Shown: positions 25,132-35,186 of the stretch, in pieces
Position numbering within the stretch: the first letter of the stretch is position 1
How the letters are laid out: every line of letters starts with the position of its first letter
Source of the DNA: Hwangdonia lutea
GTDB lineage: Bacteria; Bacteroidota; Bacteroidia; Flavobacteriales; Flavobacteriaceae
Assembly (NCBI RefSeq): GCF_032814565.1
Contig: NZ_CP136521.1
Coordinates: 1,460,501-1,524,500 of the forward strand
Direction: 5' to 3'
DNA length: 64,000 nucleotides
The notes under the pieces: generated by a model
What the model was told of the DNA's origin: nothing
Databases searched by the model: none
Seen by the model: only the letters and a program-made list of their open reading frames with translations
Program-made: the position numbers and the translations under genes

Positions 25132-27540
25132 CAAACTATACTTTAAAGCCAAAATAAAGTTTCTGCCCGCCGCAGCAATACCCGACGAATAGGTTTTATA
25201 GCGTTTATCGGTTATGTTCTCTAAACTTGCCGTAAGTGTTGTTGACTTTGTTAATTGGTATTGCGTTCTCACATTTAATGTGCTCCACGAAGGGGCGTAC
25301 GGATTGCCGTTTTCATCAATGGCGTAAATATAATCCTTCCCAATTTCGGAAGGTGCCAATTGATTAAAGGCCAACTCGTTGTTGTAATTGGCAAATACAT
25401 CAATTTTTAAATCTTTATAATTCCAAATTAAGTGTGTGTTTCCAAAGCTAGGTGCTACATGGCGAATGGGGACTTCAATCTTTTCTTTTTCTTCGGTGCC
25501 TCCCGTAACACTGTATTGCGAGGTTAGTTTTAGGCTTTTGGTAACATTTATATCCAAGCCCACTTCGAAGCCATAAATCCATGCTTTTGAGGCATTTTGA
25601 ATGGCCTGCACTTGGCTTAGTTCGCCATCGTACATAATTTGTGTTTCGCCGTTTAAGTTATAGTGACGGCGTACCAAGGCATTATCCAAATAGGTGTAAT
25701 AGGTGCTCATATCCAAAATAAAATCGTCGCTAAAGCTCAGTTTTAAACCCAATTCGCCACCATAGGCATATTCTGGTTTTAGGTTTTCGTTGGGCACGAC
25801 CACCGATCCGGGTTCGGAATCGAACACTTTACCAATATCGTCAATATTAGGTGCTCTAAACGCCGATGAGGCATTGAGTTTCCATTGCAAAATATTGTTG
25901 GGCGACCAGCTGATACCTGCCGTTCCCGTAAAGGCGCCTGCCTTATTTTCTGAGGACTCAAAAGGCAAATTCAAATAGGCATTATTGGCTTTAAAATTGG
26001 CTTTTGAAACAATATGGTTGAAACGTATACCCGATTGGAAAACAAACTTTGGGTTGGGTTTGTATTTAATGCTGGAATAAATAGCTGCCGATTGCCAACT
26101 TGCACCGTTGGGATATCTGGACACAGTTGGAAAGCTTGTGCCATTGTTGATATTTTCTTCCTTTCCGTGAGACATCACCTGGTTGTAAACATACTCCAGC
26201 CCATAAAAAAACTGTATTTTTGAACCTAGGTTTTTTTCAAAATCCAAATTAAATGAAAAGGCATCAACGGCTTCTTCCCTTATATTTCTGGTATCCGATT
26301 GAAAGTCTCTATCTTTTCTGCTTTCCTGAAAATTTTGGTATGCCAAGGTCGCCTTAATTTTATTATATAAACTAGAGCGGCTACTTAATTTGGTAGCTTG
26401 AAAATTAGACATAAACCATTGCTGTGGCCCGTAATGCCATTCGGCCGAACGTAAAGCACCCTGTTTGTATCGAATCAGTCGATCGTAACGCGGTATATCA
26501 GAGGTTGTGGTGTAATGCAAACCTAAATCGAAACTTAAATTGTCAATCGGTTGGTAATGTGCTTTTTGCATCACATTTATTTGATTGTATCCCGAATATC
26601 TTTGTTTTAAAGGGTTGTTGTTCTCAATAATAACATCGCCGTTATTAGTTGCCAATGCAAATTCCGGCCTTAAATAATTATTGGGGCCATGGCTTCCCAT
26701 CCTTAAATCGTTAAAATCCGTATAACTAACGCTAGTTAAAAAGGCCCATTTTTTGTAGCCTAAATTAAAATCGAAATGGCCTGTTTTTTCTTCATTTGCC
26801 GTGGCGTATCGTACCACCGCATTGGTTTTAAACAATAGGCTATCGGTATTTGATAGTTTGGGTTTTAGGGTATAAAAACTCATAACACCGCCAATAGCAT
26901 CGCTACCATAAATAACGGAACCTGAGCCTAAAGTGACTTCGGTATTTTGAATAGCAAAAGGATCAATCGCAATAACGTTATGCAAATTTCCGCCTCTAAA
27001 AATAGCGTTATTCATTCTTACGCCATCCACCGAAATCAACAATCTATTGGTTGAAAACCCACGAATCATTGGGCTTCCACCTCCTAATTGACTTTTTTGA
27101 ATATAGACTTGCCCTGTATTTCCCAACACATCGGCACTGGTTTGCGGGTTTGTAAATTGGATGTTTTTTGAATTTAGACTTATAATTTTCTGTGGAATGT
27201 CTTTTTTGTTTTGTTCAAACTTTGAAGCCGAAATAACGATTTCTTCCAACCCGTGCATATTGGCATCTAAATACACAATATTAAAAGGATTGATTTGAGA
27301 TTTTGTAAGCGCTTTTAAAATATGGGACAAGTGCTGAAAATAAATGGTTTCGGTATCTGAAAAGGCATCTAAATTTGCTTCACCTTCTAAATTTGTAATA
27401 ACACTTTTTGTTTTATCGCTATTGTAAATGGCAACGCCTAAAACCGGTTCTTCAGTAAGTTTATTAAGCACCTTTACTTGTTGCGCAACCACACTTTGAG
27501 ACACAAAAAACAATAAAAAAATGATGTAACGAAATGGCAT
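25129..27540 (-). CDS. TonB-dependent outer-membrane receptor
   Basis: 803-residue outer-membrane transporter. It has a signal peptide (MPFRYIIFLLFFVSQSVVAQ) and a carboxypeptidase-like N-terminal domain (VLNKLTEEPVLGVAIYNSDK). The plug domain covers ~110-230 (GSPMIRGFSTNRLLISVDGV, RGGNLHNVIAIDPF, GSGSVIYGSDAIGGV). The 22-strand barrel ends RNFILALKYSL, with a final hydrophobic residue after the aromatic strand. The plug wording resembles haem or siderophore receptors, but the ligand cannot be settled. It starts three bases after the recO stop, so it is the last gene of a porZ-recO-receptor operon. Its stop codon is the first triplet of a dispersed repeat. Confidence 0.9.
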   Translation of the reverse strand: MPFRYIIFLLFFVSQSVVAQQVKVLNKLTEEPVLGVAIYNSDKTKSVITNLEGEANLDAFSDTETIYFQHLSHILKALTKSQINPFNIVYLDANMHGLEEIVISASKFEQNKKDIPQKIISLNSKNIQFTNPQTSADVLGNTGQVYIQKSQLGGGSPMIRGFSTNRLLISVDGVRMNNAIFRGGNLHNVIAIDPFAIQNTEVTLGSGSVIYGSDAIGGVMSFYTLKPKLSNTDSLLFKTNAVVRYATANEEKTGHFDFNLGYKKWAFLTSVSYTDFNDLRMGSHGPNNYLRPEFALATNNGDVIIENNNPLKQRYSGYNQINVMQKAHYQPIDNLSFDLGLHYTTTSDIPRYDRLIRYKQGALRSAEWHYGPQQWFMSNFQATKLSSRSSLYNKIKATLAYQNFQESRKDRDFQSDTRNIREEAVDAFSFNLDFEKNLGSKIQFFYGLEYVYNQVMSHGKEENINNGTSFPTVSRYPNGASWQSAAIYSSIKYKPNPKFVFQSGIRFNHIVSKANFKANNAYLNLPFESSENKAGAFTGTAGISWSPNNILQWKLNASSAFRAPNIDDIGKVFDSEPGSVVVPNENLKPEYAYGGELGLKLSFSDDFILDMSTYYTYLDNALVRRHYNLNGETQIMYDGELSQVQAIQNASKAWIYGFEVGLDINVTKSLKLTSQYSVTGGTEEKEKIEVPIRHVAPSFGNTHLIWNYKDLKIDVFANYNNELAFNQLAPSEIGKDYIYAIDENGNPYAPSWSTLNVRTQYQLTKSTTLTASLENITDKRYKTYSSGIAAAGRNFILALKYSL

Positions 27541-27543
27541 ACT

Positions 27544-28263
27544 TTAACTAAAAACTTGATTAAAAATCTGGAGTGATTTTGGGGTTTTAAAACTGCCCAA
27601 ATGTAATTCAAAATAAAGCAAAATCATACTTAAAAACGATTGTCTTTGTTTTGCGTTAATTTTCACTGAAGATAAGCCATCAAATGTTGTGCCCAATAGG
27701 GTTTTTAAAAGTGTTAAATTTTCTCCAGACACGGTATATTTTCCATATTGTTTGGTTTCAAATTTACCATCTAATAAATTAAAGTAATTGTATGAACTAT
27801 AAATTTCTTCGGGATAAAAACCTAAATATTTGGTGAGGTTTAGTAAAAAAAGCAAATGAAAGTTTGAGTATTCTGACTGTGCATCGAGCCACAATAAGGT
27901 GGTTTCGATATAACTAAATAAGTTGTTGTTTTGCTCTTCTTCTTTTAAGGTGTTTGCCAAAACCTCAGCCAAAAACATAACAATGGAGCTTTTATAAATA
28001 TTAGCGTGCAAACTGGTGTACAATTGATGTAGCTTAACCTCTTTTATACGTTGTAAAGAACGGTTTTCTTTATAATCAATCTGTAATTGTAATTGCGATA
28101 ATAGCTGAAAATATGCGATTTTAGAGCTTCCTTTTTTGCTTTTAAACACACCTCTTAACAGAAAACTAACCAAGCCCAATTGCTCGGTATAGCATTTTAC
28201 GATTAAGTCGTTATCGCGGTACTTTAATTTGGATAATACAATGGCATTTGTGGAAAGTAGCAT
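27544..28263 (-). CDS. recO: DNA repair protein RecO
   Basis: RecO anneals single strands and, with RecR, loads RecA at gaps. The 239 residues show the N-terminal OB fold (TNAIVLSKLKYRDNDLIVKCYTEQLGLVSFLLRGVFKSKK in parts) and the helical C-terminal domain (HLLFLLNLTKYLGFYPE). The zinc-finger cysteines of some RecO proteins are absent, as usual in Bacteroidota. The start ATG shares its A with the stop codon of porZ, and three bases separate its stop from the TonB receptor gene. Confidence 0.93.
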   Translation of the reverse strand: MLLSTNAIVLSKLKYRDNDLIVKCYTEQLGLVSFLLRGVFKSKKGSSKIAYFQLLSQLQLQIDYKENRSLQRIKEVKLHQLYTSLHANIYKSSIVMFLAEVLANTLKEEEQNNNLFSYIETTLLWLDAQSEYSNFHLLFLLNLTKYLGFYPEEIYSSYNYFNLLDGKFETKQYGKYTVSGENLTLLKTLLGTTFDGLSSVKINAKQRQSFLSMILLYFELHLGSFKTPKSLQIFNQVFS

Positions 28264-30596
28264 TATCTAACAACCATTAATTTCAACACTTTGGTTTCAA
28301 AGGTATCCAAATCCGATAACATAACAAGATAAACGCCGGAAGCCACGACATTGTTGGCAAGGTTTTTTCCGTTCCAATAGGCTGTTCCTCCATCAATTTC
28401 GAGATTGTAACCGCTGTATCGCAGATTGTTTCTGGATTGTGCCTCGGCTACCAGATTCCCCTCGATATCTGTAATTTTTATATTTACATTTTCTGAAATA
28501 TCCTTGATTTTCACTTTTTCATCAACAATATTAAAGGTTGGTCTTACCGGATTTGGATAGGCATAAGCGCTTTCTAAATCGTTTAACGGACTTGAGCCAC
28601 CCGACTGAAAAGACACCAAGCCTTTGTTTGTTGCGATGTAAACAATGCCGTTTGAAGGGTCTAATGAGACATCGTTTATGGTATTTGATGGTAAAGGCGA
28701 ATTGGTTTTTGTAAAATGAAATATGGTTTTTTGGCCATCAGCAGAAAAATAAAACAGTCCGGAATCGGTAGTTCCAATCCATTTATTGTTGGAGCCGTCA
28801 ACTTCAATGTCTGTAATGTTTTGCTCAAACAATAACTCTTTTGCGATGCCGCCTTCTTCTATAATTATTTCCTCGGCGCGAATATTTTCTTCGGTAAAGA
28901 AATTTGAGGTGTTGTAAATAACTCGTAATCCCCGTTCTGTTCCTACCCACAACTGATTTCTTTTATCTATGGCAATCGCCCTTACATTATGGGCTGGCAT
29001 ATTACTCTCCTCACTGTTTATGTTTTTTAACAACGGTGTGCCGTTGTTTTCATTAAATCCAATAACACCATTCCAGTATCCCGCTATCCATTTGGTGTTA
29101 TCGTTTCCAATTACAATTTTAGGATAGCCTAATTCTGTTCTGAATTTTTTAAAACTATAGGATTGCCATTGATTGTTACTTGGGTTAAATGATTTTAAAG
29201 CGTTTTCAACTTGACTTGTAAGTGTCCATAAAACTCCGTTTTTATCAAATACTGTTGCTCCAACTCTAATATCGACATAATTGGGGTTTGAAGGCAACAC
29301 CAATGATTCCAAACCACTATTTGTTTCGTTATAAAGTGTAGTAGGAATACCATCATTTACCTCTAAAAGTCCACTAAAAAAAGAACCTATAAAGACTTGA
29401 TTGTTATTACTCGGGTTTATAGAAATAGTAGATAAACACTTTGCGTCCAAAACATCTTCATAGGGCGTATTGATCCAACTATCGTCTTTAAAGTAGCTAA
29501 TGCCTCTACTATTTAAACCGTATGGGTTATAAAATAAGTCGTACTCACCAAAGGTAACCCACAATTCGTTTTCGCCAGATTGAATTGAAAACGGGATGTT
29601 TAACAGCGGACCTTCGGGATGAATTTCCTCATATTCGGTAGGATTTGAAACCGACGTTTTTAAAACACCAAAATCTTTGGTGCCTATATACATGGAATCT
29701 AAATGAAAAACAGCCGATGTAAATGCTGTATTAAAGGTACTATTTACATCAGCTTGAGCTAAAGCATTAAAACCACTATCGTACATATAAACACTGTTTT
29801 GTGTTGTAACCAATAGTCTATCGCTAACTGCCTTTACATCAACGGGCATATTTGGAAACTGAAACACCTCAGTTAAAACATCGTTTACCACACGATACAT
29901 TCTGCTGTTGGTTCTAAGTGCATATAAGCTATTTTCTACAGTTTCAACGGCCAAAAAATCGCCATTGGTTACCGTTTGCCAATTTTGGTAATCAATTAAA
30001 TTAGGGCTAGTTATTTGTGCTTTTTTCAATCCGTTACCATCTACACATGCTGCGTAAATATAATCGCCTAAAATAGCGGTTTGATTAACTCGCGTTTGAC
30101 CGCCTGAGCCTCCTATAAAATAGGTGTCGCCAAATTCTAAGCGCTCCATATTAAATACAGAAACACCATAATTGGTAGACACATAAACCACATTATTATA
30201 ATCCTTAAAATGATTAATTTTTTTGCTGGTTGGCGGAATAGTTGGTTTCTCAATAATATCGACAACGGAGAGAATATCGTCATCATCATCAAAAGCAATT
30301 TCAATTAAACCATTTTCGTAGCCAATAAGCAACAACTTATAAACATCGCTATAATATATGGTTGAAATAGTTTCGCCGGACAATCCATTAACGGTAGTAA
30401 GTGTGCTTAACTCGTTAGTTTGTAAATCTAAACTAAAAATAGCATTATCTGAAGCTGCATAAATTTTGTTGTTGCCCTTTACAACGTCCTTAATGGTATT
30501 GTATGAAAAATGACCTTGCCAAAGTGCCGAGAAATCCTGGGCAGAAAGCAGCAATGGTAATAAAAACAGTGTAAATACAGCAAGTCTTTTAATCAT
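28263..30596 (-). CDS. porZ: Type IX secretion system component PorZ
   Basis: PorZ is a surface component of the T9SS attachment complex that presents the lipopolysaccharide anchor to sortase PorU in Porphyromonas. The 777-residue length matches the known ~776. A signal peptide (MIKRLAVFTLFLLPLLLSAQ) is followed by two beta-propellers with two-component-regulator-like blades (NNKIYAASDNAIFSLDL, NVVYVSTNYGVSVFN, NQLWVGTERGLRVIYN, NKWIGTTDSGLFYFS). A T9SS-type C-terminal domain follows (YAYPNPVRPTFN, ANNVVASGVYLVMLSD, KVLKLMVVR). Location beside recO is typical in flavobacteria and supports the call. Confidence 0.88.
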   Translation of the reverse strand: MIKRLAVFTLFLLPLLLSAQDFSALWQGHFSYNTIKDVVKGNNKIYAASDNAIFSLDLQTNELSTLTTVNGLSGETISTIYYSDVYKLLLIGYENGLIEIAFDDDDDILSVVDIIEKPTIPPTSKKINHFKDYNNVVYVSTNYGVSVFNMERLEFGDTYFIGGSGGQTRVNQTAILGDYIYAACVDGNGLKKAQITSPNLIDYQNWQTVTNGDFLAVETVENSLYALRTNSRMYRVVNDVLTEVFQFPNMPVDVKAVSDRLLVTTQNSVYMYDSGFNALAQADVNSTFNTAFTSAVFHLDSMYIGTKDFGVLKTSVSNPTEYEEIHPEGPLLNIPFSIQSGENELWVTFGEYDLFYNPYGLNSRGISYFKDDSWINTPYEDVLDAKCLSTISINPSNNNQVFIGSFFSGLLEVNDGIPTTLYNETNSGLESLVLPSNPNYVDIRVGATVFDKNGVLWTLTSQVENALKSFNPSNNQWQSYSFKKFRTELGYPKIVIGNDNTKWIAGYWNGVIGFNENNGTPLLKNINSEESNMPAHNVRAIAIDKRNQLWVGTERGLRVIYNTSNFFTEENIRAEEIIIEEGGIAKELLFEQNITDIEVDGSNNKWIGTTDSGLFYFSADGQKTIFHFTKTNSPLPSNTINDVSLDPSNGIVYIATNKGLVSFQSGGSSPLNDLESAYAYPNPVRPTFNIVDEKVKIKDISENVNIKITDIEGNLVAEAQSRNNLRYSGYNLEIDGGTAYWNGKNLANNVVASGVYLVMLSDLDTFETKVLKLMVVR

Positions 30597-30685
30597 AGCT
30601 AATTTAAAAATTCAAATATATTTATATCTAACGACAATTACCTAGTATAATGTATATTATGGCTAAAAGTTAATTGAGAAAAGGT

Positions 30686-30715
30686 TTTGTATCATTTAAA
30701 ATTAAATTAGATTTG
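30686..30715 (+). promoter_or_regulatory. Promoter giving a leaderless or near-leaderless transcript
   Basis: TTTG at 30686-30689 and TAGATTTG at 30708-30715, 18 bases apart, fit the Bacteroidota promoter well. The ATG of the next gene is only eight bases past the -7 box, so transcription should begin at or just before the start codon. Confidence 0.6.
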
Positions 30716-30722
30716 TTTAATT

Positions 30723-32057
30723 ATGAATGAAAACTCCTATCTATCTTTTTTTAGTTCAAATAAAAAGTTATTTATAATTATAATATTAACACACTGTATT
30801 TTTCTTTTTACCAAAATCTCTTTGGGTCATTTTTATTTAGCAGATTCCCACGACTATTACAGTTTAGCCGAAAACATAAAAAATAGCTTTGAGTTTTATT
30901 CCGCCCAACTTAACGCTGAAATAAATTTTGAGCATTACACAAAAAGACCTCCGTTATACAGCTTATTCATACTTGTATTTTCATTTTTTTTAAATTCTGA
31001 AATTAGCGTGCTAATTGCCCAAAATATACTTTCAATAATGAGTATGTTTTTATGCATAAAGCTATTTAAGGCATACTACAAGCAAATAAATCAAAATATC
31101 TTAGTCCTCTTTCTACTAACCTCTGTAAGTCAGTTTATTTATTCAAACTTACTGATGAGTGAAATTTTATTTCAATTTTTAATCATTGTATTGTGTTATT
31201 TATTTCATCACTTAATAACTAAATCCAACAAATATCATTTATTATATTTTCAGATTGTAATTGTTTTACTGTTTTTAACAAAACCCGTTTTTTATTTGTT
31301 TGTTTTACCTAACATTATTTTATGTGTTTGGTTAAGCAAGTACATAAAAAAAGCATTTCTATTTTCATTAATACCACTTACGGCTTGCCTTTTATATATG
31401 AATTGGAATTACCAAAGAACGGGTAGTTTTGAGTTTTCTAGTATTCAAAATATTAACTTAAAAAATTACAATTTATACTATTTTCATACTAATAAATATG
31501 GTGAGGAATATGCATTAAAAGTTAAATCGGAAATCACTGAGCAAGCGAGTAGAAAAACTACTTACGCCGAACAGCAAAATGAGATAAGAAAATTATCTTT
31601 AAGCTATATAAAACAAGACTGGTTAAGTTATGTTTACATGCACATAATAGGTGGCATAAAAATGTTTATTGACCCCGGTAGATTTGATTTGTATAATTTT
31701 TTTGAATTCAAGAACACCTCCGAAGTTGGGTTTTTAAAACACTATAACATAAGTGGTTTTTCTGGAGCAATAAATTATTTTAGAACTCAACCCACGTTAA
31801 TACTAATTTTAATACCAATTGTCTTATTATTTAATATCCTAAAACTAATAGGGTTTACATTATTTTGGAAAAATAATTATAAAACAGCGCCAAAAGCATA
31901 TTGGTTTATGTTGCTTATAATAGTTTATATAACGGCTTTAACCGGCTTTATTGGCGCATCAAGATTTCTAGTTGCAGTACTGCCCATTTATTTGCTTTTC
32001 GCTGTTTTGGGTTTTTCAAGAAAAAAGAAAGCTTTGCTAATTTCTCAGCAGAATTAA
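30723..32057 (+). CDS. Polytopic membrane protein, probable family-39-type glycosyltransferase
   Basis: A 444-residue integral membrane protein with about ten hydrophobic segments (IIIILTHCIFLFTKISLGHF, VLVLFLLTSVSQFIY-like, LILIPIVLLFNILKLIGF, YWFMLLIIVYITALTG). The first periplasmic loop contains LADSHDYYSLAENI and a KRPPLYSLF segment, the layout of GT39/ArnT-like lipid-linked sugar transferases, where an Asp in this loop is catalytic. Acceptor and donor are unknown. The FAD-dependent gene follows after ~70 bases on the same strand, and the two may act in the same surface-glycan pathway. Confidence 0.7.
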   Translation: MNENSYLSFFSSNKKLFIIIILTHCIFLFTKISLGHFYLADSHDYYSLAENIKNSFEFYSAQLNAEINFEHYTKRPPLYSLFILVFSFFLNSEISVLIAQNILSIMSMFLCIKLFKAYYKQINQNILVLFLLTSVSQFIYSNLLMSEILFQFLIIVLCYLFHHLITKSNKYHLLYFQIVIVLLFLTKPVFYLFVLPNIILCVWLSKYIKKAFLFSLIPLTACLLYMNWNYQRTGSFEFSSIQNINLKNYNLYYFHTNKYGEEYALKVKSEITEQASRKTTYAEQQNEIRKLSLSYIKQDWLSYVYMHIIGGIKMFIDPGRFDLYNFFEFKNTSEVGFLKHYNISGFSGAINYFRTQPTLILILIPIVLLFNILKLIGFTLFWKNNYKTAPKAYWFMLLIIVYITALTGFIGASRFLVAVLPIYLLFAVLGFSRKKKALLISQQN

Positions 32058-32126
32058 CTTATCCATTCTTAATAAAAACCTCATATATTGTATATTGCCA
32101 AACCATTCGATTTTTAAAATTTATAA

Positions 32127-33548
32127 ATGAAAAAGGCTATTGTTATTGGTGCTGGTCCCGCAGGACTTAGTTGCGCGTACGAGTTAAGCAAAAAAGGCGT
32201 CGATGTAATAGTTTTTGAAGCTAGCAACCACGTGGGCGGCATGTCTAGGAGTTTTAATTTATGGGGGCAAATAGTAGATTTAGGTCCACATCGTTTTTTT
32301 TCAAAACAAAAAGAGGTAAATGCTTTTTTTAATGCGTTGGTAAAAGATGATTTTACGCTTGTAAATAGGCAAACACGAATATTTTATAATGGTAAATATT
32401 TTCAGTATCCATTAAAATTTGGGAATGTTTTAAAAAATTTATCATTTGTCACTATTTTTCAAATTCTTTGGCATTATATAGTTAGAGTGTTATTTCCCAT
32501 AAAAAACCCAAAAAATTTAGAAGAATGGATAAGCAACAGGTTTGGAAAAAAACTATATACTATATTTTTTAAAAATTACAGCGAAAAACTTTGGGGTATA
32601 AAATGCACCCAAATTGATGCAGATTGGGCAGCACAAAGAATAAAAACACTGTCGTTAGTTCAAGCTGTATTTTCTTCAATATTCAATAACAAAGGTAACA
32701 AACATAAAACATTGGTCGATCAATTTGCCTACCCCAACAATGGCACTGGCACATTATATGAGCGCGCAGCGGAATCAATAAAAAAGGAAAATGGAAAAAT
32801 AGTATTTAACAAGCCTGTAAAAAGAGTTTTACTTAATAAATCCAATAAAAAGGTTCGCGGTGTAGAATTGGTTGATGGTTCTGTTTTTGAAGCAGATTAC
32901 GTTATTTCAACAATGCCATTAACCAATTTGGTAAATGGATTTGATCAGGTTCCTGGAAAGGTAAAAAACGCCATTGATTCACTTTATTTTAGAAATACCA
33001 TCTTAGTATATTTTGAAGTAGACACAAAAGATCTGTTTACAGATAACTGGTTATATATACACGCCCCAGAAGTTAAATTAGGAAGAGTTACAAATTTTAG
33101 AAATTGGTGTCCAACTTTAACCAAAGATAAAAACACCTCTATTTTAGCTTTAGAATTTTGGTGTTTTGAAAAAGACAAAATCTGGAGTGCGAACGACAAT
33201 GACCTGATAAAAATGGCTAAGGAAGAACTTTCTGTTATCAACCTTATTCCTAAAAAAGATAAAATCATCAATTCTAGAGTTATTCGAGTGCCAAAATGTT
33301 ACCCTGTTTATGAAACCGGATATATGAACAAATTAGATATAGTTAAAGATTATTTAAAAGATATTGAAGGTTTAATGCCTATTGGCCGTTACGGGGCTTT
33401 TAAGTATAATAATCAAGATCACTCTATTTTAATGGGGCTTTTAGCGGCCAATAAAATCACAAATAACAATCAAATAGATTTATGGAAGGTAAATACGGAT
33501 ACTGAATATCAAGAGGACGGTAAAATAAAGGATGTATTAATATACTAG
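32127..33548 (+). CDS. FAD-dependent amine-oxidase/UDP-galactopyranose-mutase-like protein
   Basis: 473-residue flavoprotein. The N-terminal dinucleotide-binding motif is GAGPAG (residues 8-13) with VIVFEASNHVGGMSRSF, and the family motif LGPHRFFSKQKEVNAFF follows. The middle section (KLWGIKCTQIDADWAAQRI) and the C-terminal FAD contact (YETGYMNKLDIV, MPIGRYGAFKYNNQDHS) fit proteins annotated as NAD(P)/FAD-dependent oxidoreductases related to UDP-galactopyranose mutase, often found in polysaccharide loci. It follows the membrane glycosyltransferase gene. The exact reaction is unknown. Confidence 0.8.
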   Translation: MKKAIVIGAGPAGLSCAYELSKKGVDVIVFEASNHVGGMSRSFNLWGQIVDLGPHRFFSKQKEVNAFFNALVKDDFTLVNRQTRIFYNGKYFQYPLKFGNVLKNLSFVTIFQILWHYIVRVLFPIKNPKNLEEWISNRFGKKLYTIFFKNYSEKLWGIKCTQIDADWAAQRIKTLSLVQAVFSSIFNNKGNKHKTLVDQFAYPNNGTGTLYERAAESIKKENGKIVFNKPVKRVLLNKSNKKVRGVELVDGSVFEADYVISTMPLTNLVNGFDQVPGKVKNAIDSLYFRNTILVYFEVDTKDLFTDNWLYIHAPEVKLGRVTNFRNWCPTLTKDKNTSILALEFWCFEKDKIWSANDNDLIKMAKEELSVINLIPKKDKIINSRVIRVPKCYPVYETGYMNKLDIVKDYLKDIEGLMPIGRYGAFKYNNQDHSILMGLLAANKITNNNQIDLWKVNTDTEYQEDGKIKDVLIY

Positions 33549-33587
33549 GAGCCTCTTAATTTAAAACTGAAAACCTCAATAATCAAT

Positions 33588-33619
33588 AAAAAAACCTCCT
33601 AAAATCCAGGAGGTTTTTT
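33588..33619. terminator. Bidirectional terminator between the FAD gene and gdhA
   Basis: AAAAAACCTCCT and AGGAGGTTTTTT pair around a short loop. The A and T runs on both sides let it serve both convergent genes. Confidence 0.85.
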
Positions 33620-33642
33620 ATCGTTTTTATAATTGTGTGTTA

Positions 33643-34992
33643 CTAAACAACACCTTGTGCCAACATAGCATCGGCTACTTTAACAAATCCAGCAATGTTA
33701 GCGCCCTTAACATAATCTATATAGCCATCTTCCTCTTTCCCGTATTTAATACAGGAATCGTGAATATTGCACATAATTTCTTTTAACTTATTATCTACCT
33801 CTTCTCTTGTCCAATTAAATCGCAAAGAGTTTTGTGTCATTTCCAAACCAGATGTTGCCACGCCCCCAGCATTTGAAGCCTTTCCTGGAGCAAATAATAT
33901 TTTGGCTCTATGGAAGGCCGTTATAGCCTCTTTAGTTGATGGCATGTTGGCACCTTCGCTAACACAAATACAACCATTGTTTAAAAGCGTGTTGGCATCC
34001 GCTTCGTTAAGTTCGTTTTGGGTAGCGCATGGCAATGCGATTTCGCAACTTACGCCCCATGGGGTTTTTCCTTCTACAAACTCTGCATTGGGGTATTTTA
34101 CAACATATTCATGAATTCTGCCGCGTTTTACATTTTTCAATTCCATTACAAAGGCGAGCTTATCGGAATCAATGCCATCTGCATCATAAATATAGCCCGA
34201 AGAATCAGACATGGTTAATACCTTAGCACCCAATTGTAAAGATTTTTCAACGGCATACTGCGCTACATTTCCAGACCCTGAAACCACAACATTTTTATCT
34301 TTAAAATCATCGCCTTTGGTGTTTAGCATTTTTTCGGCAAAATACACCGTACCATAACCTGTGGCTTCTGGTCGTATTAAAGAGCCTCCCCAAGACATCC
34401 CTTTGCCGGTTAAAACACCAGTAAATTCGTTTTTTATTTTTTTGTACATCCCAAATAGAAAGCCTATTTCCCTGCCGCCAACACCAATATCTCCAGCTGG
34501 AACATCCGTATTTGGTCCAATATGCCTAAATAATTCGCTCATAAAAGCGTGACAAAAACGCATAATTTCATTATCCGACTTTCCTTTAGGATCAAAATCC
34601 GATCCTCCTTTTCCACCGCCCATGGGTAGGGTTGTTAAAGAGTTTTTAAACACTTGCTCGAAAGCTAAAAACTTTAAAATACTGGCATTTACAGTTGGGT
34701 GAAAACGCAAGCCTCCTTTATAAGGGCCAATGGCAGAATTCATTTGTACACGATAACCTCGGTTTACCTGAATCTTACCTTGGTCATCAACCCAAGACAC
34801 CCTAAACGAAATTAATCGCTCTGGCTCTACCATTCTGGTAAGTATATTTTTGCCCCGATATATATCGTGTTCAAGAATATAGGGAATTACAGTTTCGGCT
34901 ACTTCTTCAACCGCTTGTAAAAATTCTGGTTCGTGGCTATTGCGCTGTTTTACTTGATTTAAAAATGCTTCAATATTGTGTTTCATATACAT
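33643..34992 (-). CDS. gdhA: NADP-specific glutamate dehydrogenase
   Basis: Hexameric enzyme that aminates 2-oxoglutarate to glutamate for ammonium assimilation. The 449 residues match the ~447 of E. coli GdhA. The substrate region is KGGLRFHPTVNASILKFLAF, with catalytic Lys regions PMGGGKGGSDFDPKGKS; the Rossmann motif is VVSGSGNVAQYA. The 50-kDa class is clear from length and motifs; coenzyme preference for NADPH is inferred from similarity to that class. The start may be the ATG at 34992 or at 34986. It is a single-gene unit. Confidence 0.95.
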   Translation of the reverse strand: MYMKHNIEAFLNQVKQRNSHEPEFLQAVEEVAETVIPYILEHDIYRGKNILTRMVEPERLISFRVSWVDDQGKIQVNRGYRVQMNSAIGPYKGGLRFHPTVNASILKFLAFEQVFKNSLTTLPMGGGKGGSDFDPKGKSDNEIMRFCHAFMSELFRHIGPNTDVPAGDIGVGGREIGFLFGMYKKIKNEFTGVLTGKGMSWGGSLIRPEATGYGTVYFAEKMLNTKGDDFKDKNVVVSGSGNVAQYAVEKSLQLGAKVLTMSDSSGYIYDADGIDSDKLAFVMELKNVKRGRIHEYVVKYPNAEFVEGKTPWGVSCEIALPCATQNELNEADANTLLNNGCICVSEGANMPSTKEAITAFHRAKILFAPGKASNAGGVATSGLEMTQNSLRFNWTREEVDNKLKEIMCNIHDSCIKYGKEEDGYIDYVKGANIAGFVKVADAMLAQGVV

Positions 34993-35121
34993 GAATGTAT
35001 TACTTTGTTGTGGAAAATGTAATTTTAGGGCACAAATATACGTTATCTATAAAAAATATGTCATCTTTTTTTATATTTCGTAATAACCTTATGGTATCTC
35101 ATTCCTCAAAAGGCATTAATA

Positions 35122-35152
35122 TTTGTTTGTTAATTGCATTTTTATATATTTG
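35122..35152 (+). promoter_or_regulatory. Promoter of the THC0290_0291-type gene
   Basis: TTTG at 35122-35125 and TATATTTG at 35145-35152 are separated by 19 bases, the ideal flavobacterial spacing. The ATG follows at 35187. Confidence 0.7.
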
Positions 35153-35186
35153 TTGATATAATGCCTCAGAAAACATAAATCTTATT

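Noticed and set aside
28263-30596. Two-component regulator (because of propeller blades)
   Set aside because: No membrane segment, kinase or HTH; the T9SS-type C-terminus, length and recO neighbour identify PorZ.
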